Both the position numbers and the translations under genes were made by a program. Positions 8,286-17,916 of a DNA stretch of 64,000 nucleotides are shown here, piece after piece. The notes under the pieces are model-generated. The model was not told the origin of the DNA and did no database searches. It saw only the letters and a program-made list of their open reading frames with translations. The DNA lies in the NCBI GenBank assembly GCA_019347945.1, contig JAHWKK010000011.1, positions 1-64,000 on the forward strand, in the 5' to 3' direction. Each line of letters begins with the position of its first letter. The first letter of the stretch is position 1. The DNA is from Acidobacteriota bacterium. Lineage in GTDB: Bacteria > Acidobacteriota > Thermoanaerobaculia > Gp7-AA8 > JAHWKK01.

Positions 8286-9428
8286 ATGAACACGACAATC
8301 GACAACACCCCGCGAAAACGACCCGGAACGATCGACTATCCCGTCATGTCGTTCCTCATGCTGACCCCGATCGTCGGCATCATCGGAACGGCACTCTACA
8401 CCTGGCACGTCGGCTTCGAGCCGTGGATGCTGATTCTCGCGCTCGGGATGTACCTCGCGGTCGGCCTGTCGATCTGCGCGGGCTACCATCGGTTCTTCTC
8501 GCACAAGAGCTACGAGGCTTCCCGGCCAGTCCAGATCTTCTACGCGATCTTCGGAGCAATGGCGGCACAGAACTCGATCCTCACCTGGTCGGCGAGTCAC
8601 CGGGTTCATCACCAGTACGTCGACCGTGACTGGGATCCCTACAACATTCAGCGCGGCTTCTGGTGGGCGCACATCCTCTGGATCTTCCACCGACACGACG
8701 AGCCGGACGTCGAGAGAAACGCGAGCGATCTGCTCAAAAACCCGATCGTGATGTGGCAGCATCGCTGGTACAAGACCATTCTGATCGTCGGTGGCTTCGG
8801 ACTCCCGATGCTGATCGGCGGAATCTTCGGCAATGTGATCGCCGGACTGCTCTGGGGCGGATTCCTCAGACTCGTCGTGATTCACCACACGACCTTTTTC
8901 GTCAATTCACTCGCTCACTACGTCGGCCGGCCGACGTACAACGCAGACGTCTCGGCACGCGACAACTGGGCCGTAGCACTGCTGACGCTCGGCGAGGGCT
9001 ATCACAGCTTTCATCACCGGTTCCCGGCCGACTTCCGCAATGGCATCCGCTGGTATCACTGGGATCCGGCGAAGTGGTTCATCGCGGGGCTCCGGGCGAC
9101 CGGGCTTGCCCGCGATCTCCGCTCGACACCGCCACCGCAGGTCGAGCGCGCGAAAATGGACGCATTCGTTCGGCTCATCGACTCGCACGAGAGCGGAATC
9201 GCCGAGAACATCCGGCATCTGATCACTGATGCGTCCGAGCATCTCGACAAGGCGTTTGCCCTCTGGCGCCAGCACCTCGAAGAGAAGTCGCGGAGTGCGT
9301 CGAGCGCGTGGAGAGAATCCCGGCGGAAGGCGCGGGACCACATCCGCCACGCACGGCGCCAGTGGAGACGAGCGATCGATCTCGCGTCGGTCACCCGGGA
9401 CGGCGGTCTCGGCGACGCTTCGGTCTGA
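8286..9428 (+). CDS. Acyl-CoA desaturase, second copy, with helical C-terminal extension
   Basis: A 380-residue membrane diiron fatty-acid desaturase. Histidine boxes are HRFFSH (about residue 65), SHRVHH (about 102) and YHSFHHRF (about 240). After the catalytic part ends near residue 275 there is an unusual, strongly charged extension of about 100 residues rich in Glu, Arg and Lys with heptad-like spacing, likely an amphipathic or coiled helix. I chose the ATG at 8286 (MNTTIDNT) because the upstream in-frame start adds a segment from a repeat border. It differs enough from the 7035 copy that different chain-length or position specificity is plausible. Confidence 0.9.
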   Translation: MNTTIDNTPRKRPGTIDYPVMSFLMLTPIVGIIGTALYTWHVGFEPWMLILALGMYLAVGLSICAGYHRFFSHKSYEASRPVQIFYAIFGAMAAQNSILTWSASHRVHHQYVDRDWDPYNIQRGFWWAHILWIFHRHDEPDVERNASDLLKNPIVMWQHRWYKTILIVGGFGLPMLIGGIFGNVIAGLLWGGFLRLVVIHHTTFFVNSLAHYVGRPTYNADVSARDNWAVALLTLGEGYHSFHHRFPADFRNGIRWYHWDPAKWFIAGLRATGLARDLRSTPPPQVERAKMDAFVRLIDSHESGIAENIRHLITDASEHLDKAFALWRQHLEEKSRSASSAWRESRRKARDHIRHARRQWRRAIDLASVTRDGGLGDASV

Positions 9429-9637
9429 GGTTCCGACTGTCAGATCACCGAGCAGAACTAATCGAGGGGGAGCGCTACGCCACACCTGTTCGACAACGCG
9501 TCCGGCGCAATCTTCCGGGAAGGATCTGACGCGACCTTCGGACCGCCCTCGAAAGGATCTTCCTGAAGCGCTACATATGCGAAAAGGCACATTTCAACGT
9601 TAAAGTAGCGCCTTTCGACACATAAAAAACGCAATTC

Positions 9638-10858
9638 TCAACGGCCTAAACCGAGGTCTTCGCCGGAGAAGAAAATCTCGAAACCGAAACCGATGTGCCA
9701 GGCCAGATCGCGAGACTGGGTGGGGTCGTCCTTCGGCCAGGTGACACCGGTGACGACCTGACCGAAAAACCATTCCCGGAGCATTCGCTGCCGGTAGGTC
9801 ACGCGCGTGCCGTAGACCTCGATCGGGACGACGCGTTCGGTCTCGCCATCGATGCCGATGAACCACGACGCGGCGCGATCATTCGAGAACCCGTGGTACA
9901 GCGTGATGCCCGTATCCCAGTCGAGTCCCTCGGTTTCGTCATCGTGAATGACATTGCCGACCCAGCGGACGAGTGTGCGTGTGCCGACCGGGCGCTCGAA
10001 ATCGACTCTGGTGCCGGTCCCCACTCCTCGCTGGTTCGTCCAGTAAAGAGTCTGTCGCGCCCGGAGGAGACTGTCGTCGCCGATCAGCCAGAGATAGCGG
10101 TACTGGCCGCGCACGAAGGGGTCGATCGGCGACTCCACCTCGATGCCGACGTCGAAATCGAGCGAGCTCCGGTCGTTGCCCACGGGCCGGTACCCGAGTC
10201 CGAGAAGCCAGTCCTGGTTGCCCTCCCGCTCGAAGAACGCGGGGAGGAAATCGAGTTGCCGTTCGGTTCCCGAGAGGAAGTCCTGCGTGTCCTCGCGCCC
10301 CAGAAACGCGTTGACCCTGTGCTCGAGATTGGGAAAATCCACGCGGACTTTCAGCGTCCCGTCGATCTCGACACCTTCGAACTCGTCGTAGACCAGGAGG
10401 GCCCCCACCCGTCCGTTGGTCCGCCTGGCTTCCTCGTCGAATCGCTGGTTGCCGAAGAATCCGTCGAACCAGGCGGCCGATTCGCACACTGATTCGAAAA
10501 CCTCCCGGCGGAATTGATCGAGCCTCGGCTCGTCGGGATCGTTTTCCACCGAGCAGGGATCGCGCGGCCGACCCTTCGCTTCGCCGGTGTCTTCTCCGGG
10601 TTGTTCCGTCGTTGCAGCGGGCTCCTCCCCTTCCGGCTCCGCAGCCGCCTCGGGATCCCGTTCGTCCTGCGTGGAGTCGGCAGGGTCAGGCTCGCCGGGA
10701 ACTTCAGGGGTCTCAGCCGCACGATCGTCTTGCGCGGGGGGCGTCGCCTCCTGCGCAGTGACAGAGCTGGCGAGGATGAGTATCGCGAACAGCACGAGCG
10801 ATCGAATGCGGATGGGCGAGGTGCGGACGACGCGCGTCGCAGTCGCAGGTTCGTTCAT
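9638..10858 (-). CDS. Exported acidic-linker beta-rich protein, function unknown
   Basis: About 406 residues. A signal peptide (RIRSLVLFAILILASSVTAQ) is followed by roughly 80 residues of low-complexity linker rich in Glu, Pro, Asp and Ala, then a C-terminal domain of about 300 residues with many alternating beta segments and Trp/Tyr-rich strand ends (for example RGQYRYLWLIGDDSLL). This suggests an outer-membrane or periplasmic beta-barrel-like domain anchored through a flexible linker. CAGGAG lies 12 bases before the ATG at 10858; another in-frame ATG at 10879 is possible. I do not recognise the family. It faces the second desaturase gene convergently. Confidence 0.6.
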   Translation of the reverse strand: MNEPATATRVVRTSPIRIRSLVLFAILILASSVTAQEATPPAQDDRAAETPEVPGEPDPADSTQDERDPEAAAEPEGEEPAATTEQPGEDTGEAKGRPRDPCSVENDPDEPRLDQFRREVFESVCESAAWFDGFFGNQRFDEEARRTNGRVGALLVYDEFEGVEIDGTLKVRVDFPNLEHRVNAFLGREDTQDFLSGTERQLDFLPAFFEREGNQDWLLGLGYRPVGNDRSSLDFDVGIEVESPIDPFVRGQYRYLWLIGDDSLLRARQTLYWTNQRGVGTGTRVDFERPVGTRTLVRWVGNVIHDDETEGLDWDTGITLYHGFSNDRAASWFIGIDGETERVVPIEVYGTRVTYRQRMLREWFFGQVVTGVTWPKDDPTQSRDLAWHIGFGFEIFFSGEDLGLGR

Positions 10859-11113
10859 TCGGATTTCATTCTCCTGCATGTATTCGTCATTCGGCTGGGA
10901 AGAAACAACCCGTCGAGTGTTCGCTGTACGCCCCCGGGAGGCAACGCCGGAGAAGCGAACGAAATACCATAATTGGTGCTGCGGCTTTCGAGCCAGCCGT
11001 TCCGGGCTCGATGACGGGCTCGGCGGGGAGTGCCGGCGAGTGCGAACAGGAATGACGAATCGCCAGCGCGGGCGATAGAATACGGCAGAATCGATCGAGG
11101 GACGAACCATCTG

Positions 11114-12289
11114 ATGCATCACAGACTGGCACTCACCGTTGCGCTCCTCTTCTTTCTCGGGACGTTCGCCACCTCCTGCCGGACCGCCTCCCCCTCGCTC
11201 GACGTCGCTCGGACGGATCCGCCGACTGAGACCCCGAGCTGCAAAAACGACAGACTCACCTCATATCCCGCGCTTCTCGTTTTCGCGCCGCATCCCGATG
11301 ATGAGGTTCTCGGATTCGCCGGTCTCATCGACGCCTACCTTCAGCAGGGAAAGCCGGTGAAGATCGTCGTCACCACCGACGGCGATGCGTACTGCGTCGC
11401 GTGCCGCTTCTGGAAGACGAGCTCGTTCGAGAGCACGATGTGCAGCGAAAGGGACCTGAGGAACTTCGAAACGCCGGAGATCGACAGCTTCGCCGAGATC
11501 CGCCGGTCCGAGAGCACCGCGGCCTCGGCGCTGTTCGGATTGCCGGCGCCGATGTTTCTCGGCTATCCGGACACCGGACTCGGCGCCGCGTGGCGGAACA
11601 TTCGATCGAACGCGCTCGATCGTCCGCTGCGGCGAAGCGATTTCTCGAACTGTGCCGACTGTGAATCCCCCTGCGGCTACGGCGGCGGAAGCGAGACCGC
11701 TCTCACCGCGAAGACGCTGCTCGACTCGCTTCGCCGGGAGATCGAAACGGCTCCCGAAGGAGCTCTGCTCGCGACCACGCACTGGCTCGACGGGCACGGT
11801 GATCATGCGGGGCTCGGAAGCATCGTCCGGAAGCTCAACGACGAGCTCGCTCCCGCCGGGCAGCACCCGATGGTCTTCGCCGTCATCCATGCCCACACTC
11901 CGAAGACGACGGATCATCCCGACTGCTGGTATCCGGCACCGGCGGCGCCGGAGTGTCCATGCATGGACGAGCATCGTGCACTCGCCGATCCCGGCCGGGT
12001 AGCGCGGCTCGCGAGCCACAGGTTCCGGCCCGAATCACCCGGCGCGCTGCCGGACGACGCGCATTACGGCAGCGAGCTTCAGTTCTGCCTCCCCGAGCGG
12101 CTCTACCGCGGCGAGGACGCCCTGAAGCGCCGCGCAGTGCTGATGTTCGCGTCGCAGCTCGGCCATCTCGCCCGGGACGGCTCGCATCCGGAGGGGCTCG
12201 AAGGGATCGTCGACTGCAACGGATATCTGCTGGCCTTCATCCGAAGCACCGAGCCATTCGTGCTCGTCGATCCGCGCGCCGGGCGGTGA
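11114..12289 (+). CDS. Exported PIG-L/LmbE-type deacetylase
   Basis: About 391 residues of the PIG-L family of zinc-dependent N-deacetylases, which act on N-acetylglucosamine-containing conjugates. The metal motif PHPDDE is at about residue 61 and the second ligand region HGDHAG at about 226. The N-terminus is a signal peptide ending FATSC, a possible though imperfect lipobox, so it may be a periplasmic lipoprotein. A Cys-rich insertion (CADCESPCGY, also CVAC and CPC) is not usual for the family and may form disulfides. The ATG at 11114 gives a clean signal peptide. Substrate cannot be inferred. Confidence 0.85.
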   Translation: MHHRLALTVALLFFLGTFATSCRTASPSLDVARTDPPTETPSCKNDRLTSYPALLVFAPHPDDEVLGFAGLIDAYLQQGKPVKIVVTTDGDAYCVACRFWKTSSFESTMCSERDLRNFETPEIDSFAEIRRSESTAASALFGLPAPMFLGYPDTGLGAAWRNIRSNALDRPLRRSDFSNCADCESPCGYGGGSETALTAKTLLDSLRREIETAPEGALLATTHWLDGHGDHAGLGSIVRKLNDELAPAGQHPMVFAVIHAHTPKTTDHPDCWYPAPAAPECPCMDEHRALADPGRVARLASHRFRPESPGALPDDAHYGSELQFCLPERLYRGEDALKRRAVLMFASQLGHLARDGSHPEGLEGIVDCNGYLLAFIRSTEPFVLVDPRAGR

Positions 12290-12853
12290 TCCGAAGCGGG
12301 GACAGGTGAGAACTTCGGCCTCGGATGATGACGGTCGGTTTTGCGAGAGCAGACATTCGTCCATGATCGTCGCTTCGCGCAAACACAACACTCGTCATTC
12401 TGAGCAAATTGACCGGCGCGTTGCGCCGGTGAAGCGGGAATGAAAACCGGAGCCCGCAAAACTCCGCACCCCATACTCAAACCGACGTCGTCCCGAGCGG
12501 GCGGTCGGGTTGGGCAAGCGAGGAGCCTGCCCTGAGGGGTGATGGGTGGGGGAAACCGAAGGGACTTGCAGGTTGGGACATCAGCCCAAGCGAAGCGCTG
12601 CAAAAGGTCGAAGTCCACGCAATTTCGTCGTCGTTTCATTAGGAGCCGCCGAAGGACGGCGAAGAATCCGGGCGGGGGAAATTGAAGAGTGAAGAGTGAA
12701 AGAAGAGGCGCCGTGTAAAGTAAGATCGGCTAAGATCCCGGCGACGCGGTCGTCCACTCGCGGTCCATGCAACGGACGAGGCCGGAAGGTGCCTGCTTCG
12801 ATCACGCGACTGGACGAACCGTCCGGCAACCGAGACTCTCAGCGAGGTGAAGG
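12290..12853. repeat. Repeat-rich intergenic region with dispersed element copy C
   Basis: Bases about 12388-12665 are a reverse-orientation copy of the dispersed element, with the shared words AATTGACCGGCGC, AAGCGAAGCGCTGCAAA, GGTCGAAGTCC and GTTTCATTAGGAG. It is followed at about 12684-12700 by a GAAGAGTGA array and AAAGAAGAGGCGCC, the same order as at 1570. The last 100 bases precede the symporter gene and presumably hold its promoter. No gene is visible. Confidence 0.65.
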
Positions 12854-14761
12854 ATGGTCGTGATCGCAACAATCGTCCCGTTCGTGACGCTCGACTGGAT
12901 CTGGACGGCGCTCTTCATCGCGTTGATGATCGTCTGCGGCGTCATTTTTTACCGCCTCGGCAAGCGCAGCGAATCCGACTTCTTCCTCGCCGGACGAGGT
13001 CTCCCCTGGTGGCTTCCCGCTACCTCGGTCTACGCCACCCATACCGCGACCGACACTCCTATGTGGATCGGTGGAACGATCTACCGCTGGGGGATGCGCG
13101 GCATCTGGTACCCGTTCTTCAGCGCATGGTGCGCCGTCTCTCCTTTCGTCTCGACCCGCATCTTCCGCCGCTCGCTCGCGATGAGCCAGGCCGAATGGCA
13201 GAGCCTCCGCTACTCCGGACTCGGCTCGCACCTGCTCCGCGGATGGCTCGCCGGATGGCAGACCTTCATGAACATGTTCGTGGTCGCCTGGGTCTCGGCC
13301 GCGATGGGGAAGGTCTGCACGTATCTCTTCGGCTGGCCGTCGTGGCTCGGAATCGTGTTCTTCACGACAATCTGCGCGATCTACGTCCTCGCCGCAGGCT
13401 ACTGGGGCGTCGTGATGGCCGACTTCCAGCAGGGGCTGATCAGTTTCGCGGTGATCACGCTCGTCTCGCTGTGGGGGATCGCCGAGGCGGGCGGGCCGAC
13501 CGCGATCGTCGACCGCCTCGCGACGCTCGGGGAAGGATGGCGAACTAACCCCTTCCACTTCGACGCCTTCTGGGGCCTCGACCCGGCGCAGTTCTACGCG
13601 CTCGACCTCATCACGCTCCTCTTCATGGCGCTTCTCGGCGGGCTCGGCATGGGGAACTTCATCGACTGGTACCCGGAGGCGCAGCGCATCCAGAGCGCGC
13701 GAAGCGTCCGCGACGCCTCCTACTCGATCTGGGCGGGCGGGCTCGCCGCGATCTTCCGCAATTCTTTCTGGGCAGTCTCAATCCTCGCGTTCTTCGTGAT
13801 GTTTCCCGCGATCCAGGATCCCGGAACCTATGAATTCGGCTGGTTCCGGCTCGGATTCGACTACATGCCGGCGGGGCTGATCGGAATGCTCTTCGCGGCC
13901 GTCATCGCGATCCACCTCTCGACGATCTCCACGCATCTGAACCTCGGTGCGCTCTACGCGACCCGCGACCTCTATCATCACTACGTCAATCCGAAAGCGG
14001 GCGAGCCGCATCTGGTTCGCGTCGGACGGATCAGCACGCTGCTGCTGCTGATCGGAAGCTTCGTTCTCGCGCTCTCGATGGAGTCGATCACCGCCTGGCT
14101 GATCTTCGCGCTGTGGCTCCAGGCGGCGGGCATCTGGGTCCCGTCGATCCTCCAGGTTCTCTGGTGGCGGTTCAATTCGTGGGCGTACCTGGCGAGCTGG
14201 ATCGCGAACCTGGCGATGAGCTGGCTCGTCGTCTTCGTCCTGCCGGCGCTCGGCGTTCTGCCGCAGCTCCCCGACTGGGCCAACTTCTGGCTGCTCGCGA
14301 TCCTGGTCGGTCTCGTCTACTTCCCCGTCTGCTTCCTCACCAAACCGGACGACATGGACCATCTGGTCGAGTACTACGTGCAGGCGCGGCCTGCCGGGTG
14401 GTGGGCGCCGGTGCGGAAGGAAGCCATCCGCCGCGGGCTGATGACGGCCGAGGTTTCGCAGCGGAAGGACTGGTTCGCTCAGGACTGGACGCCCGAGGAG
14501 GCCGACGACTGGACGCGCCACGACGTCTTCGCGGCGATCCTGTCGGCGATCTGCTACCTTCTCGTCGCGGTCGGAGTTGCCGGCGCACTCCTGATGCGAA
14601 TGTGGGGCTTCGTCGCGATCCTCGGCGCCGTCGTCTGTGCCTGGCTGATGTTCCGGATCATCGATCCGAAACTCAAGGCGCTGTCAGAGGCCTTCGAGCT
14701 CAAACAGGGCGGTCATCTCGAACGGGTGAATCGGAAGCAGCGGTGGGAGGAGCACGCATGA
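12854..14761 (+). CDS. Sodium:solute symporter (SSS family)
   Basis: A 635-residue polytopic inner-membrane transporter with about 13 hydrophobic helices. The early segment ESDFFLAGRGLPWWLPATSV is the typical SSS signature near residues 37-56. Substrates of the family include proline, sugars and carboxylates; this sequence does not let me choose. The C-terminal roughly 120 residues contain a soluble stretch before a final helix pair. Its stop overlaps the start of the next gene (ATGA), so the small membrane protein downstream is probably an accessory subunit. Confidence 0.9.
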   Translation: MVVIATIVPFVTLDWIWTALFIALMIVCGVIFYRLGKRSESDFFLAGRGLPWWLPATSVYATHTATDTPMWIGGTIYRWGMRGIWYPFFSAWCAVSPFVSTRIFRRSLAMSQAEWQSLRYSGLGSHLLRGWLAGWQTFMNMFVVAWVSAAMGKVCTYLFGWPSWLGIVFFTTICAIYVLAAGYWGVVMADFQQGLISFAVITLVSLWGIAEAGGPTAIVDRLATLGEGWRTNPFHFDAFWGLDPAQFYALDLITLLFMALLGGLGMGNFIDWYPEAQRIQSARSVRDASYSIWAGGLAAIFRNSFWAVSILAFFVMFPAIQDPGTYEFGWFRLGFDYMPAGLIGMLFAAVIAIHLSTISTHLNLGALYATRDLYHHYVNPKAGEPHLVRVGRISTLLLLIGSFVLALSMESITAWLIFALWLQAAGIWVPSILQVLWWRFNSWAYLASWIANLAMSWLVVFVLPALGVLPQLPDWANFWLLAILVGLVYFPVCFLTKPDDMDHLVEYYVQARPAGWWAPVRKEAIRRGLMTAEVSQRKDWFAQDWTPEEADDWTRHDVFAAILSAICYLLVAVGVAGALLMRMWGFVAILGAVVCAWLMFRIIDPKLKALSEAFELKQGGHLERVNRKQRWEEHA

Positions 14762-15192
14762 TCAGCGAAGCGATCGGGAAAATCCTCGGTATGGCGATGG
14801 CCTACGCGGTCAGCGCTCTCGGCCTCCTTCTCGCCTACTACAACTATCGAAAGCGCGTGGTGAAGGCCGAGCGCGTGATGAGCGGAACCGCCTGGGTCGT
14901 CGTCGCCATCGTCTTCCTCGCCATCGGAGCCGGCGCCTGGACCATCATGCAGATCGCGGGAGCCGAAGCCGAAGCTGTGATCGAGCAGGCGGAACCGCAC
15001 GTGGTCGACGACGCGCCGATTGCGGAGGAAACCGTTCCGGCTCCGGAGCCGTCGCCCGACCGTGCGGCACTCCCGGTGCGCACCGAGCGGTGGCCGTGGA
15101 TCGGCATCGTGATACCGGCCTCGATCTTCCTCGTGGCGACGTGGCTCACCGCGGCGCTGCACCACCACTTCTCGGCCAAGCGCCCCGAGTGA
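14758..15192 (+). CDS. Small three-helix membrane partner of the symporter
   Basis: A 144-residue hypothetical membrane protein with hydrophobic helices near residues 10-27, 45-65 and 113-132, separated by an acidic Pro-rich periplasmic or cytoplasmic linker (EETVPAPEPSPDRAALP). It is translationally coupled to the symporter gene by a 4-base overlap, which suggests a stabilising or modulating subunit. I do not recognise a named family. The stop is followed within a few bases by a TTGGAGG array. Confidence 0.65.
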   Translation: MISEAIGKILGMAMAYAVSALGLLLAYYNYRKRVVKAERVMSGTAWVVVAIVFLAIGAGAWTIMQIAGAEAEAVIEQAEPHVVDDAPIAEETVPAPEPSPDRAALPVRTERWPWIGIVIPASIFLVATWLTAALHHHFSAKRPE

Positions 15193-15195
15193 TGC

Positions 15196-15374
15196 GGGGT
15201 TGGAGATTGGAGGTTGGAGGTTGGAAGTTGGAAGTTGGAGGTTTCTTCGAGTCGCCGCTGGACGAAGAGGGACTGTCTGGACTGAGTGGACCGATGCTCG
15301 GATCCAACAGTTCTGTTCGTCCGCCAGGTCCGGAACGTTTCCAACCTCCAACTTCCAACCTCGAACCTCCAACC
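15196..15374. repeat. Inverted pair of TTGGAGG / CCTCCAA arrays between convergent genes
   Basis: Bases 15199-15242 are tandem TTGGAGG/TTGGAAG; bases 15340-15374 are the reverse complement (CCAACCTCCAACTTCCAACC). They flank about 100 bases of ordinary sequence, so a transcript from either strand could fold into a long stem. The position, filling exactly the gap between two convergent genes, would suit a bidirectional terminator, although the arrays may simply be two independent insertions. Confidence 0.7.
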
Positions 15375-15378
15375 CAGC

Positions 15379-16554
15379 TCAGACGTGGAACATCGGCTCG
15401 CCGATGACGGCGCCGAGCAGCGGGCGGAACCGGTCGGCGTCGTACAGCCGGTCGACGTCGACCCGCCTCTGTCCCTCTCCCGTTTTCTGGATCGGCACCG
15501 CGGCGTAAAGCCCTCCGACACTCGCGACCAGTTTTCCGGTCTCGCCCCGATGCGCGAGATTCGCCGCGATCCGGCCGTAGTTCTTGGCGACGAGCTGGTC
15601 GAACGAGTCGGGCGGGCCGGAGCGCATCAGATAGGCTAGCCGCTGCTCGATCACACGCTGACCGCTCCGTTTCTCGAAATAGCGAGCAACGTATTCGCCC
15701 GCGCCACCGAGCCGGCGGTTGCCGGCCCCGTCCGCCTCGCCGTGCTCGAATCGTTCGCCACCAACCGGGTGCGCGCCCTCGGAGACGGTTACGATCGCAT
15801 AGCCGCTCGGATTCGACCTCCGATCCTGGTCGATCAGCTCGTACAGCCGCTCGACATCGAACGGAACCTCGGCGATCACGGCCCGGTGCGCGCCCGAGAG
15901 ATACGCTGTCAGGAGACACGTTTCGCCGTTGTAGCGCCCGAAGAGCTCGACCACGAGAAGCCGCTCGTGGGAACCCGCCGTCGTCCGAAGGTCATTGATG
16001 AAGCTCACCGAGCGGGTCACTGCCGTCGAGAAGCCGACGCAGTAGTCGGTTCCGAACACGTCGTTGTCGACCGTCTTCGGGATCCCGATCACCGGAACTC
16101 CTTCGGAGTCGAGCCGGCGGCCGAAGGTCAGCGTGCCGTCGCCGCCGATCACGACCACGGTATCGAGCCGGAGCCGCTCGATCGCTTCCATCGCATGGCG
16201 TGTCAGATCGAACCTTCCGGCAGAATTCGGTTCGGGAAGCGATCCCTCGAGATGCTCCGGCACCTCGCCTCTGGCGACGTTGGCAGGGTTGAAGCGCGTC
16301 GTGTGGAGAACCGTCCCGCCGCTTCGGTCGATCGTGCGTGTATTCGCCGTGCCGAGGGGTACGAGCCACTCGCCTGTCTCATGCTCGTCGCCCGGACGGA
16401 GATGGAGGAGGGATTTCCAACCCCGACGTAATCCGAGAACCTCGTGGCCGTCCTCGGTCGCCGTCGCGGCGAATGACTTGAGGACCACGTTCAGACCCGG
16501 TACGTCACCGCCGCCGGTCAGAATGCCGATTCGTTTTCTCTTCTGCAATGTCAC
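15379..16554 (-). CDS. pfkA: 6-phosphofructokinase (PfkA family)
   Basis: About 391 residues of the PfkA family, which phosphorylates fructose 6-phosphate in glycolysis. Visible motifs are GILTGGGDVPGLN (near the N-terminus), GGDGTLTFGRRL (about residue 137), PKTVDNDVFGTD (about 160) and EGAHPVGG. Gly in GGDG points to ATP use, whereas PPi-dependent enzymes have Asp there; the Lys of PKTVDND occurs in PPi enzymes and in the ATP-using long or group X clade, which this protein probably represents. The start is uncertain: TTG at 16569, GTG at 16560 or GTG at 16554; I chose 16554 because AGGG lies 6 bases before it. Confidence 0.9.
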   Translation of the reverse strand: MTLQKRKRIGILTGGGDVPGLNVVLKSFAATATEDGHEVLGLRRGWKSLLHLRPGDEHETGEWLVPLGTANTRTIDRSGGTVLHTTRFNPANVARGEVPEHLEGSLPEPNSAGRFDLTRHAMEAIERLRLDTVVVIGGDGTLTFGRRLDSEGVPVIGIPKTVDNDVFGTDYCVGFSTAVTRSVSFINDLRTTAGSHERLLVVELFGRYNGETCLLTAYLSGAHRAVIAEVPFDVERLYELIDQDRRSNPSGYAIVTVSEGAHPVGGERFEHGEADGAGNRRLGGAGEYVARYFEKRSGQRVIEQRLAYLMRSGPPDSFDQLVAKNYGRIAANLAHRGETGKLVASVGGLYAAVPIQKTGEGQRRVDVDRLYDADRFRPLLGAVIGEPMFHV

Positions 16555-16963
16555 GTGCACCCTGGTCAAACCGATCGATTCGCTCGCGATCTTTCTTCGA
16601 AAAACGACGTGATCATGATGTGTGAGTCAAGGACATGACGGAATCCTCTCGATGAAACCTTACCTTGGACGACGCATCTGTCGCCCCTCCAGGGCTCGAA
16701 TCTGGTACGTCTTCGGACCCGGGGTTCCGCGGCTTCGCCGCTCCACCCCACGCTACTTTATGCCGCACCTCCGGCGCTCACAAACGCGCTCGCGATTCCG
16801 TCTGCTCAATCCAAAAACGTAAGGATCGATCCGCCCCGGCAGGGCCGACACAAGATCGGCTCGCTCTGGCAGACGCGATCATAAGGATCGATCCGCCCCG
16901 GCAGGGCCGACAGATCTCGCGTCATGGAATAGCGGAAACAGTCGCGGATCTTAGGTTCGATCA
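16555..16963. repeat. Intergenic region with palindromic element and 30-base direct repeat
   Basis: Bases 16721-16749 form a symmetric hairpin (GGGGT-TCC-GCGGC-TTC-GCCGC-TCC-ACCCC). A 30-base sequence beginning AAGGATCGATCCGCCCC occurs identically at 16821-16850 and 16883-16912. These look like dispersed extragenic palindromic elements. The last bases precede the thioredoxin-like gene. No gene or RNA was recognised. Confidence 0.6.
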
Positions 16964-17622
<659 letters not shown>

Positions 17623-17626
<4 letters not shown>

Positions 17627-17895
17627 AGCGTTTTCTTTCTGCCGTTTTCCTGATCGTAGCGTCGATCACCGGAGCGGAGGAAATCGACCCGGTAAGCTGT
17701 CGCGCGACGGCGGCCGACACTTCGATCCCCGTGCAGTACGAGGGTAACGAGTACTTCGTGACGAATGCGGAATGTCGCGACGCGTTTCTCGCCGCGCCGG
17801 AGCGATACGCACAACTTTTCGATGCACTCGCCGAGCTCGAGACCGAAGGACGTGAAGCTCCGGCCGAGCAGCCGGCCTCGCTCGTTCCGAGCTGA
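17623..17895 (+). CDS. Small exported YHS-like protein
   Basis: A 90-residue protein with a signal peptide (about residues 1-17) and a YHS-like core: DPVSC, then YEGNEYFVTNAECRDAFLAAP (about residues 23-60; metal-ligand cysteines visible). It overlaps the thioredoxin-like gene by ATGA and is presumably its partner or substrate in periplasmic metal or thiol handling. The frame closes at a TGA at 17893-17895, but the same frame stays open downstream apart from a second TGA 9 bases later and continues as the 17917-18444 barrel-like protein. Confidence 0.72.
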
Positions 17896-17916
17896 CCCGG
17901 CTGACCCGGCGAGGGA

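Noticed and set aside
16664-16963. Possible tRNA or structured RNA in the gap before the thioredoxin-like gene
   Set aside because: The palindrome and direct repeats are present, but no cloverleaf, anticodon arm or conserved TTC loop could be built.
17893-17904. Selenocysteine insertion at the TGA codons
   Set aside because: No SECIS-like hairpin was seen just downstream, the residues would not fall in a redox motif, and the second TGA comes from a tandem duplication.
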